Of a DNA stretch of 64,000 nucleotides, positions 12,856 through 23,428 are shown one piece after another (within the stretch, counting starts at the first letter, position 1; each line of letters opens with the position of its first letter). The position numbers and the translations under genes were made by a program. Origin of the DNA: Camillea tinctor (taxonomy: Eukaryota; Ascomycota; Sordariomycetes; Xylariales; Xylariaceae); contig MU394113.1 of the NCBI GenBank assembly GCA_022578605.1, forward strand, positions 124,001 through 188,000. The letters run 5' to 3'. The notes under the pieces were generated by a model that worked only from the letters and a program-made list of their open reading frames with translations, was not told where the DNA came from and searched no databases.

Positions 12856-13636
12856 ATCGGATACATGGAGTCTAATATTAGTTGCCTTTTCCTGAATATA
12901 GGAATGGCAACCATGTAGCAGAAGGAGGTGAAATTAAGGGGGACACTTGACTTGATGCACCCAGCTCTGTGATGGTCTCCAAGCACGCCCCCTTTGAGGG
13001 GTCTTCCCCCACGGTAAGATATGCGAAGTCATGTATCATGTATCTCATTGTACCTTTTACCTAGGTAGCTTTCCATCCCCATTCCAGAACTATATTATAA
13101 GAAGGATAAGATAAGTACCTAAGTCTCAAGTTCTCAAGTTCTATCTAGTCTTAAGGCGATCAAATCCGATAGGTGGGGACACTGCTCGGCACTTCGGCCG
13201 GGGGCCAACTAAGCCTATCTACGACTAATGCAGCCATCCGTCACCGGCTTCAATACATAGTGGGCTAGAACCTAAGGCTCCTTGGAACTGGATATACTAC
13301 CATACCATATCATACCCCACTCTTGACCTCTGATCCTAAAGATACGCAAAGGCGGGGTATGAGGTTACTGGATTGCTTCGATAAGAAATACTTGGCTTGG
13401 GGTTGAGGTCTGGGGTAAATGTCTTACATGTAATATGATCTACTATGATTTACCTTTAACCCCCATTCCCTCTTCTCCCCCTCATCCCCCTCATCCCACT
13501 CCTCCCCCTTTTCCCCCCTTTTCACCCTCCACCTTCTTACCCTCCACCCTCGATACTGTCTATCCCATTCTTCGATTTCACCTCCCAACCATTGTTAGAG
13601 TTCGTGAGTGTAGTGTAGGGTAGCCCTGATGACACG
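12856..13636. promoter_or_regulatory. Divergent promoter between HxnX-like monooxygenase and C2H2 regulator
   Basis: This 781-bp interval is shared by the monooxygenase (-) and the regulator (+). It contains TTGGRG sites at 12977-12982 (-) and 13397-13402 (+). The shared TGGGG(G)TT motif is at 13398-13404 (+) and 13458-13465 (-). Five HGATAR GATA-factor sites fall within 276 bp: AGATAA 13109, AGATAG (-) 13141, CGATAG 13167, AGATAG (-) 13215 and CGATAA 13379. Such spacing suits nitrogen control by an AreA-type factor, which governs the hxn genes of A. nidulans. A C/T-rich leader with runs of C precedes the regulator ATG. One TACCTAGGTA palindrome lies at 13058-13067. Confidence 0.55.
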
Positions 13637-16517
13637 ATGGACACGGACCATGTCAAAGAGAAGCGATTTCCCTGCTCCTACCCCGGGTGCAATAAGCGAT
13701 TCACCCGGGCCGAGCACATGCATCGTCATGCCCTGAACCATACGCCGGGCGATTACACTTGTCAGGAGTGTCGAGCTCATTTCAAGCGTCCAGACCTTTT
13801 ACGTATGTCTGTGATGCCCATGTACGAGTATGATATTGGTCATGACCCTAAGCTGATGCCAGTTGACAGGCCGCCACCTGAACCGCCATCGCCAGAAGGA
13901 TCTTGAGACAACCGAAACTAGCGGTGGTAGCAGTGTTCTGAATACTAGGAAACGCTCTTGGAAAACTATTAGTGGAGATATCGTTGAAACCCGGCCTTAC
14001 GCTCCACAGCAGCAGCAACCAGGCCGTACTCAAAACCCATCTGATTCAGGGGGGCAGGTCTTAGAGGATCACCGTGCACCGGCCATCTCTGATGAGTCTG
14101 AGGACGCTTTTACTACAACCACAACAGACGGATCTCAGCAGCATCAACAGCAGCAACAAACTTGGGCAGCGGATAGTAACACTTTTCACGACTTCGCCGC
14201 TCTTGAATATGACCAGATATTCCAGCCAGATACTGCGAGCTCCTTTAATATGCCCTATACCACGGCACTGGATTACAACTGGCTGTTCAACAATCTAGAC
14301 GATAACTTATTACGTACTGGTGTCATTCAGGAGACGTCAACCTTACCTACCGATATTTACGACCAAGGTGTATGCAACTCAGAGCCCTTTATCGCAGCCC
14401 TCACGCCTCCTGTATCATTGAACAGTGTTACGGATACGTGGGCACAACAGCAGTGTCAACAGGCCTTTAAAGAGAGCAACAGCAGCGCATTAGGGTCCAA
14501 TCCAAGTGAGCCATCGTTATCATCGCCACAGCCGCGGTCAATGACTCCTTCACGCGGCAGCGTGACTCGACCTGGCTCTGAGACAGTGACACACCGGGTA
14601 GGATCGCAAGTCCGGACAACAAGGTCTCAGGACTACACTACTATTAGCAATACAGCCCCTGAGCCTCGGTTCAGCCCATCTCCTGAGCGAGAGAGACCGC
14701 TCTCGATGCTCGAGCGGTCACCTCGAATCCCTCAGATAAACGAAGAGACCTATGAGCGCCTAATTAGTGTCATCGAGCTGGCCAATCCGCACATCCCTGG
14801 GCCTCCTTGCCCGGTACGAGAACATTCGCTCCTATCACTTACATCCCTCAACATCTACCTCGAGCTCTACTTCACCCAGTTCAACACTGCATATCCCCTG
14901 CTCCACCTCCCTACCTTCGACGTACGGACTGTCGAGCCTCTTCTTCTACTTTCAGCGCTTCTGCTTGGAGCCACCTATTCATCCAAGGAGATCCACCAAC
15001 TCGCTGTCTGTGTGCACGATGTCATTCGGCCCAGCATCTTCGCCCACGCCGGGTTTTCGGCTCGTCCAGAACTCTGGACTTTGCAGACCATTCTACTTGT
15101 CGAGTGTTTTGGAAAGTCTCGCGCAGGCCAGACCCAGCACGATATGAGCCACCTATTCCATGGCTTGTTGATAAACTTGATCCGAAGATCGGACTGCCAA
15201 TCAGTGCGACCCGAAGGCCCTCCTCCGGCGAGAAGGGGGGTTGATAGCCAACAGCGGCAGGGAGAGGAAGAAGAGGCATGGCGGCGCTGGGCACAAGCAG
15301 AGCAAAAGAAGAGGCTCGCCCTTATTTGCTTCATGTGCGACACGCAGCACGCCGTCCTCTTCTGTCAGAGCCTCTGCATGTCGGCTTTTGAACTACGTGT
15401 CACTCTCCCTTGCAGCCAGGGCGTCTGGGAGGCGCCCGATGCAGCAACGTGGGCAAGTAGATGGCGGGCCACGGCAGTGACAACAAGGGGTGGAGAAGTA
15501 ATGCCAGCAAGAAACGACGATGATAACAGCGTCCCATTCCTCGCGGCCCTCAAGTCGTACCTAACGCACCAGATCCCTCGGCCAACGCAGCTGACAGGCC
15601 TCTCCCGCGTGCTGCTACTCCATGGGCTCATGTCGGTGGCCTGGGACATGCAGAGGCGTGAGCAGACCGCCCTCGGCGTCGTTGATTACGGTGGCAGAGC
15701 TGCGGGGGCAGCGACAGGCGAAGGATGGCGCCGGATTATTAGCCACGCCTACGACACCTGGAAGAGCGACTTCGACGCGCATTGCTCTCGCAGTGCTATG
15801 CGAGGCGATGATGAGAATGCGGAAGAAGAGGACCTAGCAGCACAGCGCAGGGAAATGGACGCCTTCGCCGCAGCCTACAACACGGTCTACCACGCGGCCC
15901 AAGCCCTGCTGCACATGGACTTCCTCGACGTGCAGATATACGCCGGGGCCCGGCACATCCTCGGCCGCCCCGTGCAGCAGAAGGATTACCTGCGGTCGAG
16001 CCAGGTGGTCCGGCGCTGGGCTGCGGACCTGTGGTCCGTGCCGGACGAGGGAGGTGCGTATCAAGGGGATAACGACACATCCCCCGCAGGGACGGCGGCC
16101 TGGCACGCGGCGCGGCTCCTGCTCGATGCCACTGATAAGAAATTGACAGATTCGTCTGAGGGAATGGGTCTGTTCCACGTGCCGTGGTGTCTTTTCCTCG
16201 CGACACTGACGTGCTGGGCGGTGCACCACGCGCGGCCGCGGCGGGGCGCGTATTCAGACGACGGCGCGGCGGAAATGGACCAGGATGACATAGTCTGGGA
16301 CCCTGAGGCGGACATGCGCGACCTCATCGTGAATATGGCCCGGACGCGGCGGCGCGACGAGTTCTTGGCTTTGGGGAAGCGGTCGACGGTTGGGCTCGTG
16401 TGGCTCATGGCCGACGAGCTGACCAAGGTGCGGTGGGGGATTATTCGGTCTGGTGTGGTGGTGCTACGGGGTCTGGTGCCGCAGCGGCTGATTAACCGGT
16501 ACGAGGAACCATTCTAG
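13637..16517 (+). CDS. C2H2 zinc-finger transcription factor with fungal middle homology region, HxnR-like
   Basis: Two exons (13637-13802 and 13870-16517) give 937 residues; the 67-bp intron interrupts the second finger, and splicing restores DLLRRHLNRH. Finger 1 spans 13-35 (Cx4C, Hx3H) and finger 2 spans 42-62 (Cx2C, Hx3H). The helix positions -1/2/3/6 are R,E,H,R and R,D,L,R, the same as in yeast Adr1, which binds TTGGRG. A disordered region rich in Q, S and P (about 75-340) follows. The fungal-specific regulator domain begins near 385 with YLELYFTQFNTAYPLLHLPTFD-type sequence and extends to about 600. A. nidulans HxnR is likewise a C2H2 regulator with this domain and is the pathway-specific activator for nicotinate catabolism. 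The position in the middle of the cluster supports that role; the ligand is unknown. Confidence 0.9.
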
Positions 16518-16693
16518 ATGTATATACAACATAGTACATTTATATATGAAATGGATGAGGAATATGAAGAACAAATACTTAAGTGTGGCTACAAGTGCTC
16601 AGTCTTTTGGCCAACTCTTGGAATAATGATTTTACATTCTGACTTATCCTTATACAACAAATCCAAGAAAGAAAAAGGGGGGAAATAACAAAT

Positions 16694-18292
16694 TTACCAC
16701 GCCAGCTGTTCCCTCTTAGCCGCGCAGCTCGCGGCCTCGAGCCTCGAACAGAAATCCTCCTCCTCCTCCAGCTTCCCCGTCTTCATCTCCCCCGCGATCT
16801 GGGGCTCGGCGGGCCAGATCTCCCGACCCAGCTCCTCCTCTTTCCGCCGGTGCTCCATGACGTCTCTACGTACGGCGTTCTGGAAATGAATCGGTCCCTT
16901 TTCATATGTCTTAGTCAGTATTATTGATATTTATTATCTCAAGAGGGTGGGGGAAAAGGAATGGTTGAGGGCGACGTACCTTTTCCTTCTCAGGGTGCAG
17001 CTCCCCGTTGATGTACACCCGCGCGCTCAAGTTCCGCTGCGCGCCCTCGCAGAGCTGCTTGTCCTCGTCGAGAACCTGCCGGTAGAAGGCGTTGATGTTG
17101 GCGAATTCTTCGTCGGTGGCGTTTTTGTGGCGGTACACTGTGGTAGAAAATAGGGGGTTAGCTAATGCTAGGTATGAGTTATTTGGTATGAGTTATTTGA
17201 ATTGCTGTCGGGATGGTTTATAGTATAATATGTTGTTGTTGTTGGATGAACACGCTAGAATGGGGAAGGTTTCAAAGTCCGTAAGGGGTAATGGGAAAAT
17301 CTTTATTCTTATATCTCACCCTCGTTCTCGATAATACTGCTTGTCGGTGTTACTGGGATCATGCGTTGGATGTAAAAAAAGTTGTCTCTTCACAGGTTTC
17401 ATCTTGTCGTCAGCCTTAGCCTTAAGGGTCTGGGGTTAGGGTTAAGGTTCGGTGCTTTGACTCACGTTATAGTGACCGACGTGGTCGGTGGAAAGAAAGT
17501 GATAGAGCGCCGGAACTCATCGTCGTTCCCCCTCTGCTCCTTATTAACGATCTCGTGCTCCAGGCTGCCCTTATTAGGCTCGACCCGGTACTTGGTCAGG
17601 TCCGAGACACTCGCGATGAGCGGGTGCGACGTCGGGCAGTGATAGCACTCATTATAGTTGTCGATCAGTCCCTTCCAGTTGGCTTCGAGCTCCATATCCC
17701 AGGTATGGTCGTAAGCGAACTCAGTAGCAAAATCGAACTTAAGCAATCGCGGGCGCTCATCGAGCCCGCCCAGCCGGTCCTCCCACTTGATGTCGGGCGC
17801 ATCACCCGCCTGCAGGTTCACCCACACGAAGCCCGCCTTGTCGACGTGCACGTGCACAGGCAGCAGCCCATGCTGGCTCTTGTCGAACCCCGGCACCGTG
17901 TCGAAGCGCGGCGCCTTAGCCAGGTTGCCCCGGAACCCGTACGACCACCCGTGGTACTTGCAGCTGAGAATCCCCGCCGTGCCGCACTTGGACTGCACCA
18001 CCGGGTACGCCCGGTGCCGGCACATGTTGTGGAAGCCTCGGATGTCGCCCTCGCGCGTGCGCACGAGGAACACGGGGAACCCCGCCAGTGTGTGCGACTG
18101 GTAGTCTCCTGCTTGAGTGAACCTCATGGCGTGCGTCACGAGAATCCACTGCTTCGAGAAGATGGCGCGCCGCTCCAGCTCGTACATCTCGGGGGACCGG
18201 TACCAGGATGCCGGGAGGCTCCGCGTGGGCTCCGGCTTGGCGCTGCCACCGGCAGCAGCATCATCGGTGCCGAATCCGAGAAAGCGTAGCAT
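16694..18292 (-). CDS. Rieske [2Fe-2S] non-haem iron oxygenase, choline-monooxygenase-like
   Basis: Four exons: 18292-17466, 17387-17320, 17137-16980 and 16879-16694, giving 412 residues. Frames agree across all junctions, and the [11 protein letters not shown] and [15 protein letters not shown] blocks are rebuilt. The Rieske cluster ligands are Cys91, His93, Cys111 and His114 (CxHx17Cx2H). The mononuclear iron site is visible in [13 protein letters not shown] (His218, His223), and Asp393 near the C-terminus is the probable third ligand. The family hydroxylates alkyl groups, often N-methyl groups of quaternary amines, or aromatic rings, and needs a separate reductase, which is not seen here. 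It is convergent with the regulator gene, 176 bp apart, and closes the cluster on the right. It has no counterpart in the A. nidulans hxn set as I know it. N-demethylation of a betaine such as trigonelline feeding nicotinate into the pathway is speculation. Confidence 0.9.
17171..17198. repeat. 14-bp perfect tandem duplication in Rieske-gene intron 2
   Basis: GGTATGAGTTATTT is present twice without a gap inside the 182-bp second intron of the Rieske oxygenase gene. That intron is two to three times longer than its neighbours. It looks like a recent slippage or insertion footprint and does not touch the splice sites. Confidence 0.8.
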
Positions 18293-20211
18293 TATTTCCG
18301 TATATCAAACCGTTTACTAGTCCCAAAGTTGTTTTACTTTCATTAAAAAAAAGGAGGAAATACCCCGTCCTCTCAAGGATTACTTTGAATAGCTTCAACT
18401 ACATTCAACACTGGCTAAGTGTGTATAACTACTATTCCCTACCTAGGTATGTATAAGACGTTAGCTATCAAGAATGGGGTGTGGGGGAGAGCTCCTGATA
18501 GCACTGTACCGTATAGTGCTATACCTTGGTCCGATGTTCTTACCAAGAGAAGCAAGGCGCATAAGTGGGGTTTCGCCTGGTGCTCCGTCTGATAAGCCAT
18601 GTTACCGATCCAGCGTCTTCCTTGAAGATACGCTCATAAACACTTAGTATAAGTCATACAAATTAGTCAGTCAGTGCCTAGGTATAGATGGTTATTCATA
18701 GTTTATACCATATGCAAAGCAATAATCTGTTGTGTGATATAGGTTTAAATCAGTGCACAAATATCATGTCCCTTGCCTTCAGATATCCATTATCTGGTAA
18801 GAGAAACAAGAAATGAGGAAAGATAACGCAGAAAAAAGAAACATGAAAAGTGATGTAACTAACAAAGCGAGGGATATATAAATATTGCTAGGTTATCTTG
18901 AATAAATGCAATAAATAGATACTAAACTGGAGATAGAGGGGACCCCCTACCAAGAGTTGTATAAGGCTGTAAGGGACTAAGGACTGTAGCCCTTAGTCTA
19001 CGACACCCAACCTTTATACTGTTTGTTTGTAATGAAGTCACATAAAGAATCGAAAAGCAAAGAAATGTATTAATCTATGTTGTATAGTAACACCGACGTG
19101 CCATCATAATGAAAAAGAAAGAAACTATTGCAAACTTGTAATGCAACGCAAGCTATATACACAGAAATGTGGTCCCTAGTTCCCCTAATCCACACAACAA
19201 TACCTATAAAACATATCAATGCCGCCTAGTGTAGATAATAGTTCTAATTTGTTTCTCAGGTGAGGTTGTTAAATAGCACCATTTCTGAATTCTGGTGTCA
19301 TTTATTTTCCAAAGGGGTAATTTCGTTATTCTTGAGACATTCTTTCGGGAACTGGAGGCTGCGTCGACGCTTGCAACAAAAGCCTTCCCTTGGACCTAAA
19401 TGCTTTTACACTATTTCGACGGTCTAACTTTCCGTTACATTTGGGTTACAATTATGTAAATGACCAAAAGGCACAGCCTCGTTCTTCTATAGTAAGTTAA
19501 GCTATATATTCCACTTTATGGCCTTTATCTTCTGTTTTATAGTTCCATTCTTCTCTATTTTTTGCTTGCCCAAGTTGTCACTAATGTCGCTCCTGCTATC
19601 TTCTTCTCTAATCTTATTAACAGGCTAACCGACAAATTGTTACTGGTAAGTTGCCGGTGTAGGCTAAAGATATGTATTAGTTCCTCACCAAGGTACCGCA
19701 GCCTATTATGTGACAAGGGGTCATAGCTTGGAACAAAGAGTCATATTCAACTACTTAATAATTCTCTTATGGTCTCAAAGAGTCTCAAGGTTCTAGCTTG
19801 GAAGTTCCCCTGGATCCCATATCGAGAATTGTGCTCCTATTTACTGCGTCACACCCGCACACTCGGCCACTCACCCAACCAACAATGCCGAGCCATTGTT
19901 CTGCGATAATGATAGCAAACTTCCCATCTATGCAGCTAAATACGATATCTTCATGATCCTCATCAGTGTCCACGTATGAGCTAGCTAACCACTTCTTACT
20001 GTGGCTGTGCTACTGTGGTTGAGCAGAGGTATTTAGCTGTTCTCTCCCAAATACTTAGCTAGTGAAAACCATAGCCAATACATCTTTTCACCCCATTACA
20101 TTTCTATATGACGCATTCATCCTAGTTCCGGACAGCTTCCCACTCACGCCGCCAGGCGGTCCCGTCAGGAGACCCGAACACTATTACTCGCTCATATAAA
20201 GCAAAGTGTGC
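18293..20211. other. Promoter of the Rieske gene and gene-poor sequence
   Basis: The first few hundred bases are the Rieske gene promoter. TGGGGTTTCGC at 18566-18576 shares ten bases with TGGGGTTTCG upstream of the transporter, and TACCTAGGTA is at 18440-18449. The remaining 1.5 kb is AT-rich with no convincing frame. A small hairpin is visible near 18977-19000 (GACTAAGG...CCTTAGTC). Confidence 0.5.
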
Positions 20212-20499
20212 CTAGTTAAGCAATCCGCCTTCATGTAGAAATGCCCTAGCTGCTTTTATAGCAATATATCCGCAGATAAACGGGAGTTCCTGTGGATACA
20301 TGGCGGCTTCACTAAATGTGAGTCCGGCTGTGTCGTAGTCATTATGGTTGAGAAATTGCACCACGTTTCTCATGATGTTCTGCATCCGATTTGTTCTTCC
20401 CTCTTCCGATAGGTCGAAAATAATGGCATGCCGTTCTTTTTGGTTATATATACCTAACCAGACTTCAATGTAGAAAGCGGCCTCTATATATAGGCAATA
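20212..20499 (-). pseudogene. Unassigned protein-coding remnant (copy A)
   Basis: An open frame of 95 codons ends at a TAG (20214-20212) and is bounded upstream by a TGA. An intron acceptor (TATATAG) just inside could join it to an upstream exon, perhaps the 20979-20761 frame. The translation looks protein-like: it contains VWLGIYNQKERHAIIFDLS and GLTFSEAAMYPQELPF, with a balanced composition. A diverged copy (copy B) lies about 1 kb to the right on the same strand. I do not recognise the family. No complete gene could be built, so I treat it as a gene fragment, although a small expressed gene cannot be excluded. Confidence 0.35.
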
Positions 20500-21210
20500 T
20501 CAAATATCTATGATTTTCTGCATTCTCAATATTTTCTTTGAGCATTTTGCGTGATAGTTTCGCTGTTACGCCCCAGGATTGGTGTGGTGGATGACCCCTT
20601 CTAACACACGGGCACTGGGCACAATGGTTTGTATTGTGCTATATGCCTATATGTGTGTGTGAGAGAGAGAGGGAGGGAGAGATAATGATGAAACCCAAAA
20701 GAAGGAGAACTAATAGCTAGGCCTGCTGAGTCATCTGCTGACGTAACAATTGGTGCGTAACTATATAAGACGGAATTGGGGCACAATGACCATTCGGTCG
20801 TTGTGAGAATCTTTTGTCTCATGGTACAACGGGGCTGCCCAAGACTCAGTTGTAACATTCGCGCGGTTGTTGCTAGAGTAAAGATGATCTCTTCTAGGAA
20901 CTGAAGCGTTGGTATGGTGCGATGCTAATCGTAATCCTGTTTCCATTTCTTTACTTGCAAGGGAAAATGCTCTTGCCATGGATATTATGTGCCTGGAAGT
21001 GCCCCCTCGGTCTTATTTACTGGCACGGCGTGCTGCTTCGGCTAAACTGAAAGCATGAGCAGTATCGAGGTCTTGATCGCGCCTAGTGGTGCCTTTGCGG
21101 CGACCATCCATTTTCTAACCATATTTCTGGAAGGTATTTTGGAAATCCTTATACCAGTCTTCAAATAATTCTTCTCCTACTAAGAATCTGGTGGGGTATC
21201 ATGATTGTTT

Positions 21211-21594
21211 GGGATAGTGGGGTTGGGATGTATGGGTATTGATATAGCCGCAACTAAACGGAAGTTCTTAAGGGTGCATAGGAGCTTCACTAAAAGTGAG
21301 TCCAGTGGTGTTGGCTGTTTAGAAGTTGCGGCTTTAATCCTGAGGAATAGTTCTTCTGAGGGAGGGAAACGTTATCCCATTGCGCAAGGAACTGAACCAC
21401 TTAAGTGCCCGCGTACCAATTATAGAGAGAGATCTGGTCAATACAGCACTGTTTCTCGTCCATCGGCCCTGTCGATGAACACATTGTACGTTGATTGGGT
21501 ATTTATTAATCCATTCGGCCTTGCCACGGAAGAAGTTGATGAAAAGAGATGATTCATGCCGATAGAGTTCTGCTAATGCCCAATAGAAAGACAT
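21211..21594 (-). pseudogene. Unassigned protein-coding remnant (copy B), frameshifted relative to copy A
   Basis: On the minus strand an 86-codon frame (21594-21334) is followed, in another frame, by TTGLTFSEAPMHP, a stop, then ELPFSCGYI. This parallels copy A (AGLTFSEAAMYPQELPFICGYI). DNA identity is clearest between 20262-20331 and 21235-21305. The frameshift and internal TAA mean this copy is broken. The two copies in the same orientation suggest a tandem duplication followed by decay. Family unknown. Confidence 0.35.
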
Positions 21595-23242
21595 ATTTTC
21601 GCTGCTATAGCATGTGTTAGTATTATGATGAAAGTTTTAATTAACACGACAGTCCTTGTGTGTACTTACGTATGATCATTGATTTTCGATTTTAGGATAT
21701 GAGACGAGGGATTCTCCAGGTTGAGTATTGAGGAGACTGATACACTTGAATCCATCTATTTCTCCTAAGGGATATATGCGGCCGGGGATCGTTGTCACGA
21801 CGGGTATCAGGCTAGGTATGATCCATAGGTGATAGAGAGAGGCATCAAGATAAGGGGGGTCAGAAACAGATGCTTAGTCCTTCCAAAGACTATGGGGGCT
21901 AGAGGGCCCTCATGTGTAGAGAAAAGGACTCGGACTAGGGGCGAGGCCCCTGACATGACAATCATCAAGTGACCCGTGCAACCATTGGACGAACGGCACA
22001 AGGCCAATCAAACCTCTAGGGGACAGGACCTGAATAAACTAGCAATGAATTGAGAAGGAGGATACACCGTAAAAGGCGAGATTCCCCCAAAAAGATGCGA
22101 GAGACCAAAGTCCGTTCCTGGCAAAAAAAGTATTGAAAAACGCTGTCCACAGTGAATATTTCGACACCATAGAGATATCTGAAGAACAAAGATAATATAA
22201 ATCCGGGACATACCACTGTTGGTATGATACAACAGTGAGGGAATAGAATGAAGTGTACTAGGTAAGCTCAAGAGAGAAGATGCAAATGGGCGAAAGTCCT
22301 GATATATATATTTACATGATGTAGTAGTGACTCCAAATTCCAACAGCCACGACAGCCATTTTAACATGACTTCTCATCTACATGGAAAGGGAATGACCTT
22401 TTGATACCGTCATGATCTACGGCTTAGAGGAAGGACCTTGAACATAGGGACGTAAATATGACATCAGAATCACTTCATGACAGTTTCGTGTTTTCCTCTA
22501 GGTCAGTATCACAGGCCGTAAGTTGTTAATGGTTGTTTCCATCTATAAGTAAATCTCCTAGATTAGATGGGGAGGACTTAGATTCAGTGATATACAAGTG
22601 TTGGAAAGAAGTTCTTAAATTACGAAGTATGATGTATTACCTCCTCTAGGATAGGGGAAGCCCTTTGTCCATATATATCTACATAAGTGACCTCCTTCCC
22701 TACTGTGGATGGCAGAGCTAGCGAGGGACACTACAAAACAGTTTCTCATATAGAGAAAAGCTTATGGGTCAACCAACGTAAGAATTACGTCAAAGGGGCT
22801 AGTAGAATAAAGGGGATGCCTAGGTAGTTGCCCTTCTAGAAGGCAAGTTAGACTTCCAGGCTCTCATTATCTCCTGCTGCCAAAATAACCATCAAGCTTT
22901 CTACCTACCAGCCATTACAGATTTTGCCATGATTTAATCAGATGCTTCATATTACCTCATACCTAAGACCTCGGAATTTCGATCGTAGTTAATTCATTGA
23001 GTACCTAGTAGGTTTTACAGCTCTCAATCGCGAACATCTGTACCTATTGACAAGGCTTGTCTACCGTAAGGGCTATTAATAATTACTACATCTTAGATAT
23101 GGAAAACCTCATACGTACAGCATTCTTCTAAGATGGCCTATTTTCTTTATGCTGTTAGGCATCGAGTATAATGGGTGCTGAATAAATATGCCACAGAGTT
23201 CGTCAACTGCAAGCAATCCTCCACATCCCCTCCTGCCTTTCC
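21595..23242. other. Gene-poor interval
   Basis: About 1.6 kb of mixed-composition sequence. Short frames occur on both strands (for example 22367-22008 on the minus strand), but none shows a recognisable motif, conserved splice structure or coding-like composition. I see no RNA gene or transposon. Confidence 0.4.
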
Positions 23243-23428
23243 GTGGTTAGCGACACAGCCCCGGGCGTTACGAATGAATCATTGCGATCTAGAGCCGAGA
23301 TCGCTGGTATTCTCTTGTTATTCTTCATTTCCTTATTGGTACCCATTTCAGTGCTCGTGAAATTCAAAGGTCGTTGGTGGCTCGTCGCTGGAATCGTCGT
23401 TCTGGCATGTTTGACGGCCTCTAAATAA
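23243..23428 (+). CDS. Possible small membrane protein (hypothetical, start uncertain)
   Basis: A 61-codon frame encodes a short polar head followed by two strongly hydrophobic stretches (AGILLLFFISLLVPISVLV and WWLVAGIVVLACL) separated by a KFKGR loop, a plausible two-helix membrane hairpin. There is no ATG at the start of the frame, so an upstream exon would be needed; an ATG near 23190 followed by a very short intron is one option. No family is recognised. It may equally be a chance frame or a fragment of a transporter. Confidence 0.2.
   Translation: MVSDTAPGVTNESLRSRAEIAGILLLFFISLLVPISVLVKFKGRWWLVAGIVVLACLTASK

Noticed and set aside
17555..18289. A 244-codon plus-strand frame opposite the Rieske oxygenase
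   Set aside because: Arg/Val-rich antisense shadow of the GC-rich first exon of the Rieske gene.
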